A stretch of DNA of 64,000 nucleotides from Torymus aiolomorphi. Lineage: Eukaryota; Arthropoda; Insecta; Hymenoptera; Torymidae. The translations under genes and the position numbers were made by a program. The notes beneath the pieces were generated by a model. It was not told the origin of the DNA and made no database searches. It saw only the letters and a program-made list of their open reading frames with translations. Position 1 is the stretch's first letter, and each line of letters starts with the position of its first letter. Location of the stretch: contig CM070874.1 in assembly GCA_036365515.1 (NCBI GenBank), forward strand, positions 26,165,862-26,229,861, in the 5' to 3' direction. Of this stretch, positions 1-10,121 are shown piece by piece.

Positions 1-477
1 GGTAGCAATCAAGGTCCAGTGGGCTAAATCAACCTCGTAATATGTGCAAATTCACGTCTATGTTAGTAATCGAGGTCCATTTTGCCTAAATCGACTCCCA
101 CATATACACAAAAGCGACATTTTTGATAGTATTCGAAGTCGATTTGAGCTAAATCGACATCGAAATCCGGGCAAAATCGACGTTTAGGATCGCAATCAAG
201 GTTTATTTTCATAAAATCGACCTCGAAATATACATAAATACGATGTTTATGGTAAGAATCGAGGTTCGTTTTGGCAAAATCGACCTCGATATATGGGCAA
301 AATCGACGTTTTTGATAGTATTCGAGGTCCATTTGAGCTAAATCGACCTTGAAATATATGCAAAATCGATGTTTATGATAGCAGTCGATGTCCATATTAG
401 CAAAATCGACCTCGAACATATATACAAAACCGACGTTTTTGGTAGGAATCGAGGTCTATTGTTGCGAAATCGAGAGA
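1..477. repeat. 63-bp minisatellite, about 7.6 copies
   Basis: A phrase like 'agtattcgaggtcca' returns at about 1, 64, 125, 187, 250, 313, 376 and 440, so the unit is 62-63 bp. Copies are diverged. Because 63 is a multiple of three, the minus strand stays open over 63-419 and would give a 21-residue repeat rich in Asp, Tyr, Lys and Arg; this is probably a by-product of the period. The array runs off the left edge of the window. Confidence 0.85.
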
Positions 478-590
478 GGGAGAGAGATTACAAATACACT
501 TATACTCGCCAAAGTTTTACTTTTTTTAAAAGTCGTATAATCATACTGTTGTAAAAGTAAACTCCAACGAATTAGCCTAGCGTCATGAAA
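478..590. other. Short spacer
   Basis: A purine-rich 'gagagagggagagagag' stretch followed by AT-rich sequence joins the minisatellite to the broken end of the retrotransposon. No feature is recognised. Confidence 0.5.
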
Positions 591-2663
591 CTAAGTTGAA
601 TTTAAAAATGTTAGTGCTTTATGATCGGTAATTATTTCAAATTTATTTCCAATTAAATAATGTCGAAATTTTGTAATCCCGTATACTATTGCTAATAGTT
701 CTAGCTCTGTAGTCATGTATTTAGATTCGATACACGTTAAACACCGAGCTGCTACCGAAATTATTCGATAATTATACTCATTATCTATTTGATATAAAAC
801 TCCCCCTAATCCCGTTATACTCGCATCACATTGTACTTTAAATTGCGCCCCTGGTATAATATGACTCAAACACACATCTTCTTTGAAATTCTCTTTAAGC
901 TGTCGGTAAGCTTGTGAGTATTGCTCAGACCAAAGCCATATCGCGTCTTTTTGAAGATCACGAAACGGATGTATATAATTACTGTACATTAATATGGATC
1001 GCCTGTAATAATTACAAATACCTAATATTTGTTGTAAATTTCTTTGATTTTTTGGTTCTTCAAATTCTGTAATTATCCGTACACGATTAGGATCTGGTTT
1101 TATACCTAAATTTGATAATTCAAAACCAAGAAACGAAATTTTAATTTTAAAGAACTCACATTTTTTTAAATTTAACGTAAGATTATTTTCAATTATTATT
1201 TCAAAAATTATTTGTAACATACGTATATGACCTTCAAACGTTTCCGTCCCTATCACTATATCGTCTATATAATTAGACATTCTAGTTTGGAGATTATTTA
1301 AGAGCACCTGCATGCTTTCATTTCGACACTCTCTTTTACTATCATCAAACTTTACTTCATAATTAAAATTTGTTATTCCATTTTCAAAAGCCATTCCAAG
1401 AGCGCGAATAAAAGCACTACCTGCAGTCTTAACTCCAAACGGCACACGTACAAATTGGTATAGTGTAGGACTAAAACGAAAGGCCGTATACGGTCGCGAT
1501 TCTTTGTGCAACTCTACTTGAAAATATCCCTGAGATAAATCAATTTTTGAAAAATATTTACAGTTAAAAAATTTTTGCATTAGTTCTTCTATTATTGGCG
1601 GGGATTCGTGATCCTCTTCAAGGTATTTATTCAGTTCGCGACCGTCCAAGCATACTCTCACCTTTCCGTCGCTTTTCTTTACTATACGCAAGGGCTTACA
1701 ATACGAGCTTACGGATCTCTCTATTATACCGGCTTCCAGCATCTCGTCAATATACTTTGCTACCGCGTCTCTTAATGAAAATGGGACCGGATATGTCTTA
1801 TTAATGACTGGCTTAATTGTAGTTTTAATCAATCTGAATTTATGAATATAGTTACGTGCACAAGCTGGTTTATCCGAGAAAACTGCCTTATACGTCTGTA
1901 ATAAGCTATGAAATATTTGCTTTTCCGCTCCCCCTAGTACCGTTAGATTACTCGCAATCAATCGAGACTGTTCAAAGAAACTCTCATTTTCATTTGAAAT
2001 TAATTGATATATTTCGTTATATTGCATTTGTATATCCAAATTTCTATCATTATTTATTGGTGTTATTTGCGAATTGTTTATATTAATTATTTCATTTAAA
2101 TCATTATTGTTATTATTTTTATTATCTCTATTTTGATTTTCTATTTCACTTATGTGATTTACTTCATTGATTAATTCAATTTCAACTAAATTTTCACTAC
2201 ATCTCGTATTACCTATACGATCTTGACTGTGATTAATTTTATTTTCACAACTAATTTCATTTAATTGTATAATATAAATGCACATTCCATCATTATCTTT
2301 AGATGAAAATAATTTCTCTGAACAATCTCGTTCGAACAGTACTACTGAGGGAGAAACAATTTTATCTTTTATTCCTATTCGTCGATACCAATAATCAATA
2401 ACAATACCATTTTTAAAAAGAAAATCATTTCCTAATATTATATCACTCGAGAGAAAAGGGATTACTAGAAAAATAGATGAAACCATACAGTCTCCGATCT
2501 CAAATTGAATAAATATTTGCTTCTTTACACTAGTCAACTTTTTACCAATTGCTGTAGAAACAGTTACATTAGATACCGGTAATTCTAATAACTTTATATT
2601 TCCTTTTATCTTTTCACAAAAATCTTCTGAAATTGCTGTAATTTGACTACCGTTATCACCCAT
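591..2663 (-). pseudogene. pol: Ty3/gypsy-type pol, truncated (protease, RT, RNase H)
   Basis: This 690-residue frame encodes the replication enzymes of an LTR retrotransposon. The N-terminus is a retropepsin: the active-site motif reads DNGSQIT where D-T/S-G-S is usual, and IILGNDFL follows near residue 90. After an Asn-rich linker comes reverse transcriptase, with LDGRELNKYL, FSKIDLSQGYFQVEL, FVRVPFGVKTAGSAF and a YIDD catalytic box. RNase H follows, with CDASITGLGGVLY, TELELLAIVYG and TDHKALTFL. The frame stops just after that motif; the tether and the whole integrase are missing, so the copy is 3' truncated. gag lies upstream in another frame, and the 157 bases between them hold a short alternative frame, consistent with frameshift expression. 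The RT order is gypsy-like rather than BEL or copia. Confidence 0.93.
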
Positions 2664-2820
2664 GTACTAAAATTATTTATTTTACATAATAAATGCGGTG
2701 ATAGAGGAATTTTATTAAAATATTTAATTTGTTGGTCCTCTTTCTGCAAAATACCATGATCTAGTTCATCTACAAAGTCAAAATATTTGCGACACACTGG
2801 CGGACCATTATTCAGTGTGT

Positions 2821-4119
2821 CTAATTCCCGTTTAAATTAATGTTATTTGAATTGGGGCTTACATTGTTTCTATTATCCGAGTTCGATATTAGCGGCGGCG
2901 GAAAGCGCGTATCTGGCAAGTTAACTATTTCTCTATTTACATTTGATACTGGATTTTGTTGATGTGTATTATTTATCGTATTACCGCCTCTTTGAGCCTT
3001 ATTATTATCTCTGCCATTATATCCATTATAATCATTTCGAATATTTACTTGTCTAATACGAAGGTCATCACCGGGACCATTAGCTTGCGCTTCGTCAATC
3101 GTATGATATTGCTTACGTTCAAAATTCTGTTTATTTTCTCTATATATCGCGTCTAAATTTGTAAGCGTTTGACCTATTAGGTTTGTATTATTATAGTCTA
3201 TTGCCGCTAATGTACGTTTTACACTTTGTGAAAACTGTTGCACAATTGTATAATTTTTTTCAAATTGCGTCATTTCGGGTTTTAAAAAAGTTGCTTCCCT
3301 CAATTGTTTATAAAAGAAAGTTTGCAAATTTCCCTCTTGATTATTAAATTTTTTATTTGCCCAAAGTGATTTTATTTTCACTTGTCTGGGAATTGAATAA
3401 AATTCGCGTTCAAAATTTTCTCGAAATAGCGCAAAACTTTGAAAACCGCCATTTAATTCGAGCCACGCGCGTGCTTTACCATGTAACAATACATTTATAA
3501 CATTGAGTTTGTTTTGATCGTTTACTATATTTTTAATTTTAAAAAATCGTTCCGCGTCTTCCAAAAACTGAAGAGGATTTGTTGTGTTCTCATCACGAAA
3601 CTCTGGCACTTTTATATCTAAATGCATCGTTTGTACGTTACCAATAATGACGCCCAGGTCCAACGCGTTCTGATTGACCTGCTGAATCGTATTTTCTTGA
3701 ACGGGATTTTGCCTACTTCTCGCTCGTTCTACTTCTGCACGTTGCACTGCTAACTCTTGTTGCGCCTGCGTCGCCTGTCGATTTTGCTCCGCAAGAGTTG
3801 CTCCGCCGTTGTTTAATTCAGCTTGTTGCGCTGCAATTCGTGCTTGCATCTGTTCAAGCTCTCGCCTTTGTCGCTCTAACTCTTCACGTTGCTGTTGAAC
3901 ATCCGCCATATTAGCAATAGAATTTTTCTTATTCGTTTTATTATTTTCTATAACTACTTTTTTTGCTACTCTTACTTTTTTCGCGTTTTTTGTTTTTGAA
4001 ACTGGAGTAAATGGATAATTTCTTTTCGCTATTCTATCCGATTTGCGAACTACACTAAAACTTTTGTCTCGCATGCATACTTTCCCTTTTGTGAGTTTTA
4101 CTGCAGTGATGGGCGCCAA
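2821..4119 (-). CDS. gag: Retrotransposon Gag polyprotein
   Basis: The longest frame is 432 residues, but it opens with TTG inside the primer-binding-site-like sequence. The first ATG is codon 16 (near 4074), and the ATG at codon 71 (3909, MADVQQQ) begins the recognisable Gag. From there a Gln/Glu/Arg-rich coiled coil spans about 60 residues, followed by a retrotransposon Gag core with PEFRDENTTNPLQFLEDAE and HGKARAWLELNGGF. The C-terminus is Asn-rich and lacks a CCHC zinc knuckle, as in several insect gypsy lineages. The protein would form the intracellular virus-like particle. It is followed on the same strand by pol. I see no internal stop, but the element as a whole is truncated. Confidence 0.85.
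   Translation of the reverse strand: MAPITAVKLTKGKVCMRDKSFSVVRKSDRIAKRNYPFTPVSKTKNAKKVRVAKKVVIENNKTNKKNSIANMADVQQQREELERQRRELEQMQARIAAQQAELNNGGATLAEQNRQATQAQQELAVQRAEVERARSRQNPVQENTIQQVNQNALDLGVIIGNVQTMHLDIKVPEFRDENTTNPLQFLEDAERFFKIKNIVNDQNKLNVINVLLHGKARAWLELNGGFQSFALFRENFEREFYSIPRQVKIKSLWANKKFNNQEGNLQTFFYKQLREATFLKPEMTQFEKNYTIVQQFSQSVKRTLAAIDYNNTNLIGQTLTNLDAIYRENKQNFERKQYHTIDEAQANGPGDDLRIRQVNIRNDYNGYNGRDNNKAQRGGNTINNTHQQNPVSNVNREIVNLPDTRFPPPLISNSDNRNNVSPNSNNINLNGN
4102..4118 (-). promoter_or_regulatory. Candidate tRNA primer-binding site
   Basis: On the minus strand TGGCGCCCATCACTGCAG starts one base after a CA-ending AT-rich segment, where gypsy-type elements place their PBS. TGGCGCC is the standard start for several insect gypsy families. 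It lies immediately before and partly inside the longest gag frame. The tRNA was not identified. Confidence 0.55.
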
Positions 4120-4465
4120 TGTAAAATTTTTACTTATATTTGTATATTATTAAAATAAGAACAATTAAAAAAGCAAGCGAACATAAAGTATGAATAGATG
4201 AATATTGAGTTAAAGTTTAAAGAAATAACAAAGAAAACAATTGATGTATAAGTAAAATATGCATGGAAGTAATTTTATTATTTTTTCTAAATTTAAAATA
4301 TGTTTATTACAACTAGTACTTTCGCTGCGCTATAGAACTCTTAAAAAATTAATATGTTTTTATTATAATTAATACTGAATTACAATTTAAAACAATAACT
4401 GCTTTTACACTCGAGATTTCACTTTTAAAACAGAATGACGCTACATACTTCTTTAGATTCAATTA

Positions 4466-4469
<4 letters not shown>
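4120..4469 (-). repeat. Probable 5' LTR remnant of the gypsy element
   Basis: About 350 bp of AT-rich, non-coding DNA immediately upstream of the PBS-like motif, ending (minus strand) in TTTTACA. Position and the CA end suggest an LTR. The outer boundary is lost in the adjacent (TA)n run, and the other LTR is absent with the rest of pol. Confidence 0.4.

Positions 4470-4559
<90 letters not shown>
4470..4559. repeat. (TA)n microsatellite
   Basis: Uninterrupted TA dinucleotides for about 90 bp. Confidence 0.97.
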
Positions 4560-4561
<2 letters not shown>

Positions 4562-5032
4562 AAATACAAACAAAACAAAGACGGAATTATATGACGCGCT
4601 AGTTTCGCTACTTATCGTGCTTTGGGCGATCACGTGGTCGGTGGCTCTTCCCCTCTATCAGACCGCCGGCGTATTAATTTTGATGCACCTTCCTCCTTGA
4701 TAGAATTTCTGATGCTGGAGCAGCTTTTGTGATCGTTGATCCACGTTGAAGACGAATTTCTTACAGGAGGAAAACTATAACGATTGGTGTCAGCGTGGCT
4801 CACAGTGACGATGACCTTCGCTGTCAGCTTTGGAGCAGTGGCAAGTGATGTCGTGGATCCGGCGGCCCATAGGGAAAGAGGCCGAAGTCACGTACGCACA
4901 GTGGTTTTGTGCGTGGGCTTGGCGATTCTAGCGCCTTTCTCTCTCTTGCTCGCAATTACATAAGTTGCACACGTGATAAAGGACATCACACGCGGCAAAC
5001 TCGGTCGATATTTAAAAGCACACGTTACAACC
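4560..5032. other. Unassigned spacer, possible second LTR edge
   Basis: GC-richer DNA without a convincing reading frame. At about 4778-4795 the plus strand reads ATTGGTGTCAGCGTGG after an A-rich run, which resembles the PBS of another LTR retrotransposon family. There is no recognisable gag after it, because the foldback repeat begins within 250 bp. Confidence 0.35.
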
Positions 5033-5350
5033 CCAAAGGAAACAATCCTTACTATGTCCACGTCGTTGTTTCTGGGTATCGCAAAAAGTAAGGTTAATAC
5101 ATTTATAACAGAAACTTCAACGATCTTAAAGTTTCCGTTAAAAATCATTTTGCCCTTGAGAAAAATTTTTCAGGGTTAGGATATGCGAGTTTGAGTTTTG
5201 TTTACTAGTATGTGTAAGTTTTGGGTGTGTGGGTTTGGGGTGTGTGGGTTCCTCTATTAAGCCTACGATCAATTTGAACCAGCTCAGCCTGTGGTTCATG
5301 GAAAAAAACGATTTTAAATGGACTTTTCTGAGTTTGACCTAGATATGACC
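5033..5350 (+). repeat. Extra end copy of the foldback repeat
   Basis: This segment matches 8640-9060 in the same orientation, including 'ccttgagaaaaatttttcagg', the G/T-rich 'gtgtgtgggttt' stretch and 'cctacgatcaatttgaacc'. It also matches the following arm inverted, so 5033-5690 is itself a near-palindrome. Confidence 0.8.
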
Positions 5351-5879
5351 TTGAAACACACCCAAAACTTACACATCCTAGTAAACAAAACTCAAACTCG
5401 CACATCCTAACCCCATACACTTCATGCCCTCACATGCTGAACTGTTACACCCCGGTCCCACGAACATACCTCACACCCCCCAGTCCCACACATCCCCACC
5501 CCACGCATGCTAATCCCATACACCCCAAACCCACACATCCTGAACCCTGAAAATTTGTTCTCAAGGGCAAAATGATTTTTTAACAGAAACTTTAAGATCG
5601 TTGAAGCTTCTGTTATAAATGTATTAACCTTACTTTTTTCGCTACCCAGAAAGAACGACGTGGACGTAGTAAGGATTGTTTCCTTTGGGGTGCTTAATTA
5701 AAGTGAGTCCCCTTGCCTCTCACTGTTCGGGGTGCTTAATTATAGTGAGTCCCCTCGCCTCTCACTAATGTAAATAAATATTTATTTAACCTCGAAGCAA
5801 GTGTTCGAAATGACCAATTTCTTCAAGGCACATAGTCAAACGCCTTTGAAAATGGCCAATTGTGTTCTACAAAGTTTGT
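5341..5879. repeat. Left arm of long inverted repeat (foldback element)
   Basis: Inverted match to 8456-8960. It contains an outer C/A-rich tract, then a 48-bp tandem pair (GGGTGCTTAATTAAAGTGAG... at about 5688 and 5737), then sequence reaching the 3' end of the transposase. The tandem pair may be subterminal transposase-binding DNA; that is an inference. Confidence 0.85.
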
Positions 5880-7782
5880 CTCGGAATGGCAGCGCATGCT
5901 CGACGAATCCTATCCTGCATATCTGCTCTTGTAGTGCGTTGTTGCTCAAAACAGCATTTTTTAAATACCCACATAAATAGAAATCTGGTGATGTAAGATC
6001 GGGTGAGCAAGCAGGCCAGTTAACCGGACCTTCTCGACCAATTCATCTGTTACCATGGTGCTCATTCGAAAAGGCCCTTACAATTCGAGCGAAATGTGGT
6101 GCTGCGCCGCACAGTGGGCGTTTTTCATTTTTTTTTTTTTGTCAAAATCAAATATTTTTGGACCCACAGGAGATACGGAGATGTTTTTGGTGTCACTTTG
6201 AAGGTAATACTGTGTAGAATTGTAGAAAATTATTGGCGAACCTCTATCTTGACCTTTAGACATTCAAAAAAAGTACCAAATGTCGAAAATTTCTGAGAAA
6301 TGAAATTCGCGAGTTTCGGTTGTTTGACGAAAAGTTATAAACGGACTTTTAATTCACAGATACATAATCTCTGACTATGACAAAACAGGCGATCCATAAA
6401 ACTATACTATATTATACATTATATTATATATTATTTTATTATATATTTTATTATTTTATTTCATATATTTTATTTATATTATTTTATTTTTTACACACAC
6501 ACAGTACCAAATCACATATAAAACCATTTTACAGATGTAAAATTTTACTTGACTTCTTTAATAAGATTCAGCGTACAATTTTATGATATATTTTCAGGTG
6601 CTATATTGCAGATATTATTTAGTTAACAAAAATTGAATAGAGAATTGAGAGCAGACAATATGAAGTTAGGTAGAAAAAATCGAGAAAAAAATCCATAAAA
6701 CTCCTTTTTTCCAATTGTAGCTGATTTTTAAATGTCAAACTCGATAAAAAAACGGGAGTTTTATGGATTGCCTGTTTTGTCATAGTCAGAGATTATGTAT
6801 CCGTGAATTAAAAGTCCGTTTATAACTTTTCGTCAAACGACCGAAACTCGCGAATTTCATTTCTCAGAAATTGTCGACATTTGGTACTTTTTTTGAATGT
6901 CTAAAGGTCAAGATAGAGATTCGCCAATAATTTTCTACAATTCTATACAGTATTACCTTCAAAATGACACCAAAAACATCTCCGTATCTCCTGTGGGTCC
7001 AAAAATATTTGATTTTGACAAAAAAAAAATGGAAAAAGCCCACTGTGCGCCGTCCTGCTGGAGCCACATTCTTCGTCGCGTTTCTAAATCAACATCTTTC
7101 ATCAATCCAGGTAGTTCATCTCTTATTAGTGTCAAATAGGTATGTTCATTTATATTTGCTTAAAAAAATAAGGGCCAATCAAATATCCATTGATAATCCC
7201 GCACCATACCATAATACTCCAACGTCTTTGATGGTTTATAGTTCTGACCCAATGAGGATTCACATCAGACCAATAATGGCAATTATGCGTATTCAGTTCC
7301 CCATCACTTTGAAATTGTGCCTCATCAGAAAAAAGAACAAAGTTAAAAAAGTCTGGATCATTTTCTATCATTTGTAAAGCCCATTGGCAAAACACAATAC
7401 GCTGTTGGAAATGCTGAAACTGTAGCTCTTGAACCAAAGTAATATGATACGCGTGATGTTGAAGCATAACTCTTAAAAAAGTATTTCTTGGAATACCAAT
7501 TTCCCTTTCGACTCGACGAGCGCTAATGTGTGGGTCAAGATGAATTATTGCAAGGATAGTTACAACTCGATTATCTTTTTCATCATACTCATGGCGCCTA
7601 CGTTGGCGAACCATGTGTCCACCACGAGCTCTTTGAGTTAAACGTCTGACAGCTCTATCGCCAGGATGTCGTCTATCAGGATAGCGTTCAGCGTAAAGTC
7701 TTGCCGCACCACGATAATTATTTTGGCTTGCTCCTAAAACCAAAATCATATCAACGATCTCGTTGGGCGGATAGTCAGCCAT
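5880..7782 (-). pseudogene. IS630/Tc1/mariner-superfamily transposase with DUF4817-type N-terminus
   Basis: The start at 7782 opens with MADYPPNEIVDMILVLGAS, the helix-turn-helix type (DUF4817) that precedes Tc1/mariner-like catalytic domains in many insects. The catalytic half shows FVLFSDEAQF (first Asp) and WSIMVWCGIINGYLIGPYFF. A frameshift after residue 210 puts the next block (LETRRRMWLQQDG) in another frame. The frame is then cut by a MITE at 6110-7047 and resumes at about 6104 with APHFARI and SPDLTSPDFYL, the region of the last catalytic Asp. One stop interrupts the resumed part. The enzyme would cut and paste DNA at TA sites; this copy is dead. A second 3' copy sits inverted at 8216-8505. 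Confidence 0.85.
6110..7047. mobile_element. Foldback MITE, Transib-like ends (938 bp)
   Basis: Both ends read CACAGTGGGC inward, and arms of nearly 300 bp (6110-6400 and 6740-7047) are inverted copies. It is flanked by CGCCG at 6105-6109 and 7048-7052. Deleting it with one CGCCG rejoins the transposase codons without loss, which proves the boundaries (a 3-bp GCC reading with one more base per end is equivalent). A CAC-starting end with a 5-bp GC-rich duplication is the pattern known for Transib, the transposon lineage related to RAG1; CACAGTG is also the V(D)J recombination-signal heptamer. The centre is AT-rich and non-coding, so the copy is non-autonomous. Confidence 0.8.
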
Positions 7783-8215
7783 TTCAGAGCCAGCTATTAA
7801 TTACTATTAAATTTAAATAGTAAAATGGTATCAAAAATATTAATAATTATAAGGCTCGCCCGTATACGGTCGCGCCTAAAAAGGAAAAACGTTGGAAAAT
7901 TACGGTAACTTTAATTAGATAACTGTAATTGCCATAAATACTTCGTTTGTTACACTTTTTTAATTTTAAATTTTAAACTAAAATAATCGTTGAAACGTTA
8001 TAGGTATTCAATTCAATAAAGCATTATTTCTTATTTTAATTGCAAATAAAACTAAAACTTCCTTTTATTTTTTTGTTTTATGTAAATAATGTGAATTAGT
8101 AGCGTTCGAATTTCAGAAATACTAATTTTGATAATGTAATCATTAAAAGCACATCTACGAAGAAAATAGGTTCCGTCAATGGTTCTTTTAAATTTATTTT
8201 TCAGGTTCTAGCAGG
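7783..8215. other. Non-coding centre of the foldback element
   Basis: AT-rich DNA between the 5' end of the minus-strand transposase and the plus-strand transposase fragment. No reading frame or repeat is recognised. Confidence 0.5.
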
Positions 8216-8505
8216 ATAGTGGAGCACCACATTTCACGCTCATAATAACAGCATTTTTTAATGAACACTTTAGTATTAGATGGATTAGTTGAGGAGGTCC
8301 GGTGAAATGGCTTGCTTTTTCATCTCATACTTCACCATCAGACTTTTTTTTATGGGGGTATTTGAAAAATGCTATTTTTGAGCAACAAGAGCACTACAAG
8401 AGCAGATATGCAGGATAGGATTCGTCGAGCATGCGTTGCCATTCCGAGACAAACTTTGCAGAACACAGTTCGCCATTTTCAAAGGCGTTTGACTATGTGC
8501 CTTGA
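8216..8505 (+). pseudogene. 3' fragment of a second mariner-like transposase
   Basis: The plus strand encodes a diverged version of the same catalytic end: a block like GAPHF at 8223 and FFLWGYLKNA at about 8352, then sequence nearly identical to the inverted copy at 5880-6000. It lacks the DNA-binding domain and the first two thirds of the catalytic domain. The sudden rise in similarity near 8370 suggests gene conversion between the arms. Confidence 0.75.
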
Positions 8506-9010
8506 AGCAAGTGGTCGTAATTTCGAACACTTGCTTCGAGGTTAAATAAAAATTTATTTACATTAGTGAGAGGCGAGGGGACTCACTATAATCAAGCACC
8601 CCGAACAGTGAGAGGCAAGGGGACTCACTGTAATTAAGCACCCCAAAGGAAACAATCCTTACTACGTCCACGTTGTTGTTTCTGGGTAGCGCAAAAAGTA
8701 CGGTTAATACATTTATAACAGAAGCATCAACGATCTTAAAGTTTCCGTTAAAAAATCATTTTGCCCTTGAGAAAAATTTTTCAGGGTTCAGGATGTGTGG
8801 ATTAGCATGCGTGGGGTAGGGATGTGTGGGACTGGGGGGTGTGGGGTATGGTTGTGGGACTGGGGTGTAACAGTTCAGCATGTGAGGGCATGAAGTGTAT
8901 GGGGTTAGGATGTGCGAGTTTGAGTTTTGTTTACTAGGATGTGTAAGTTTTGGGTGTGTGGGTTCCTCTATTAAGCCTACGATCAATTTGAACCAGCTTA
9001 GCCTGTGGTT
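8456..9010. repeat. Right arm of long inverted repeat (foldback element)
   Basis: Inverted partner of 5341-5879, with the same 48-bp tandem pair (about 8565-8645) and the same outer G/T-rich tract, including several 'ggatgtgtgg' steps at 8790-8850. Confidence 0.85.
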
Positions 9011-9545
9011 CATGGAAGAAATCGATTTTAAACGGACTTTTCTAAGTTTGACCTAGATTTGACCTTGAAATGACCTTGGACAAAATTTCTCAATATGATT
9101 TTGAACGTAAAATTTCCCGCTCTTTCCGAATCCGGGGTCAAAACTAGGTGTTTCCACATGAAAAAACCACTTTGACCTTGACATAACCTCAAAGGTCAAG
9201 TTCAAGGTCAAAGGCGTTAGCGCCATTATGTGGCCCCCTTTGTCCCCTATAACTTTTCTCTGAACCATTTATCTCTATCTGTCTTAGGTTCCGAGAAATC
9301 CAGGTGCGGCGATTAAATGGGTCACCGTGTATATACATAAAACCGGAAGTGGGAAGAAAACGTATACCGGAAGTGGAATCTTATGGAAAACATGAAGAAT
9401 TTTAGAAAGATCCTAACAGACATAAAATTTTTCACTATTTAATATCTTTAATATGAGAACATATTTTTACATGAAACTTTTTGTGCAACATAGTATACAA
9501 TAATACACATGTTGTTATTTTTTTAGTTAATATAAAAGTCTTGAA
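9011..9545. other. Dispersed-repeat-like spacer with TGACCTTG motifs
   Basis: Several TGACCTTGA / TCAAGGTCA steps occur in both orientations at 9050-9215, a composition seen in short interspersed repeats. No gene is seen. 9310-9545 is AT-rich and unremarkable. Confidence 0.45.
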
Positions 9546-9547
9546 AA

Positions 9548-10121
9548 TTGTATAAAATCTTTCAATTTCTCGGGCACCCATTTCAAAGTATATGTAGCGC
9601 GGTCGACCCTCAGGTTTTTCTACATTGGACAGATACTTGCCTTCGGAACGCTCCCGCGTTCCTTGATCTAGAGGAAATGCTGGATGGGCTTAAAACTAAA
9701 TTTTCAAGTTTGGACAGGAAAATGGTTTGTTCTAATCCAACTTCCGATTGTTACATCGACAAGTGTAATAAATGTCCAGGAACTGAGAAAATTATATCTC
9801 TGATACGTAAACAATTAGAAGACTCCTGTATTTCTGATATAAAATATTCATCGTGGACTGCAACTGATAGAGCAACATTAACCGAACAGACATCGAGTGT
9901 TGAAGATTATTTATTGGATCTAGAACATAAGCTAAATACTCTGAAAATTCATTCTTACATTGCAAAGCAACAGACTCAGTTTATAAATAAAAAAAATCTC
10001 AATTTATAAATAAAAAAAAATCTTAGCCCACATGAAGTACTTGTAATGTTTGATTTCTCAGAAAATTATCTTTACGTGTGTCAGGATGCTTCCGAGGATT
10101 GCCATTTCAGCAATAACCAAT
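9548..10121 (+). pseudogene. 5' half of a DDE-like transposon-associated gene, split at 10121
   Basis: The frame runs past 10009 (one frame change in an A-run) to 10121. It has spaced cysteines (CSNPTSDCYIDKCNKCPG), a helical middle, HSYIAKQQTQF, and then the block MFDFSENYLYVCQDA. The 3' half is at 42391-43019, more than 32 kb away. Together they match a widespread animal family of long, uncharacterised proteins whose Asp-rich blocks look like an RNase H-fold (DDE-type) nuclease. The true start is unclear: no early ATG fits, and the frame opens with TTG. It could be a transposase or a host gene derived from one. Confidence 0.6.

Noticed and set aside
63..419. 118-codon frame on the minus strand as a real gene
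   Set aside because: It follows exactly from the 63-bp repeat period, has no domain and no plausible context.
6377..6586. Ile/Tyr/Phe-rich 69-codon frame in the MITE centre
   Set aside because: AT-rich low-complexity translation without a family.
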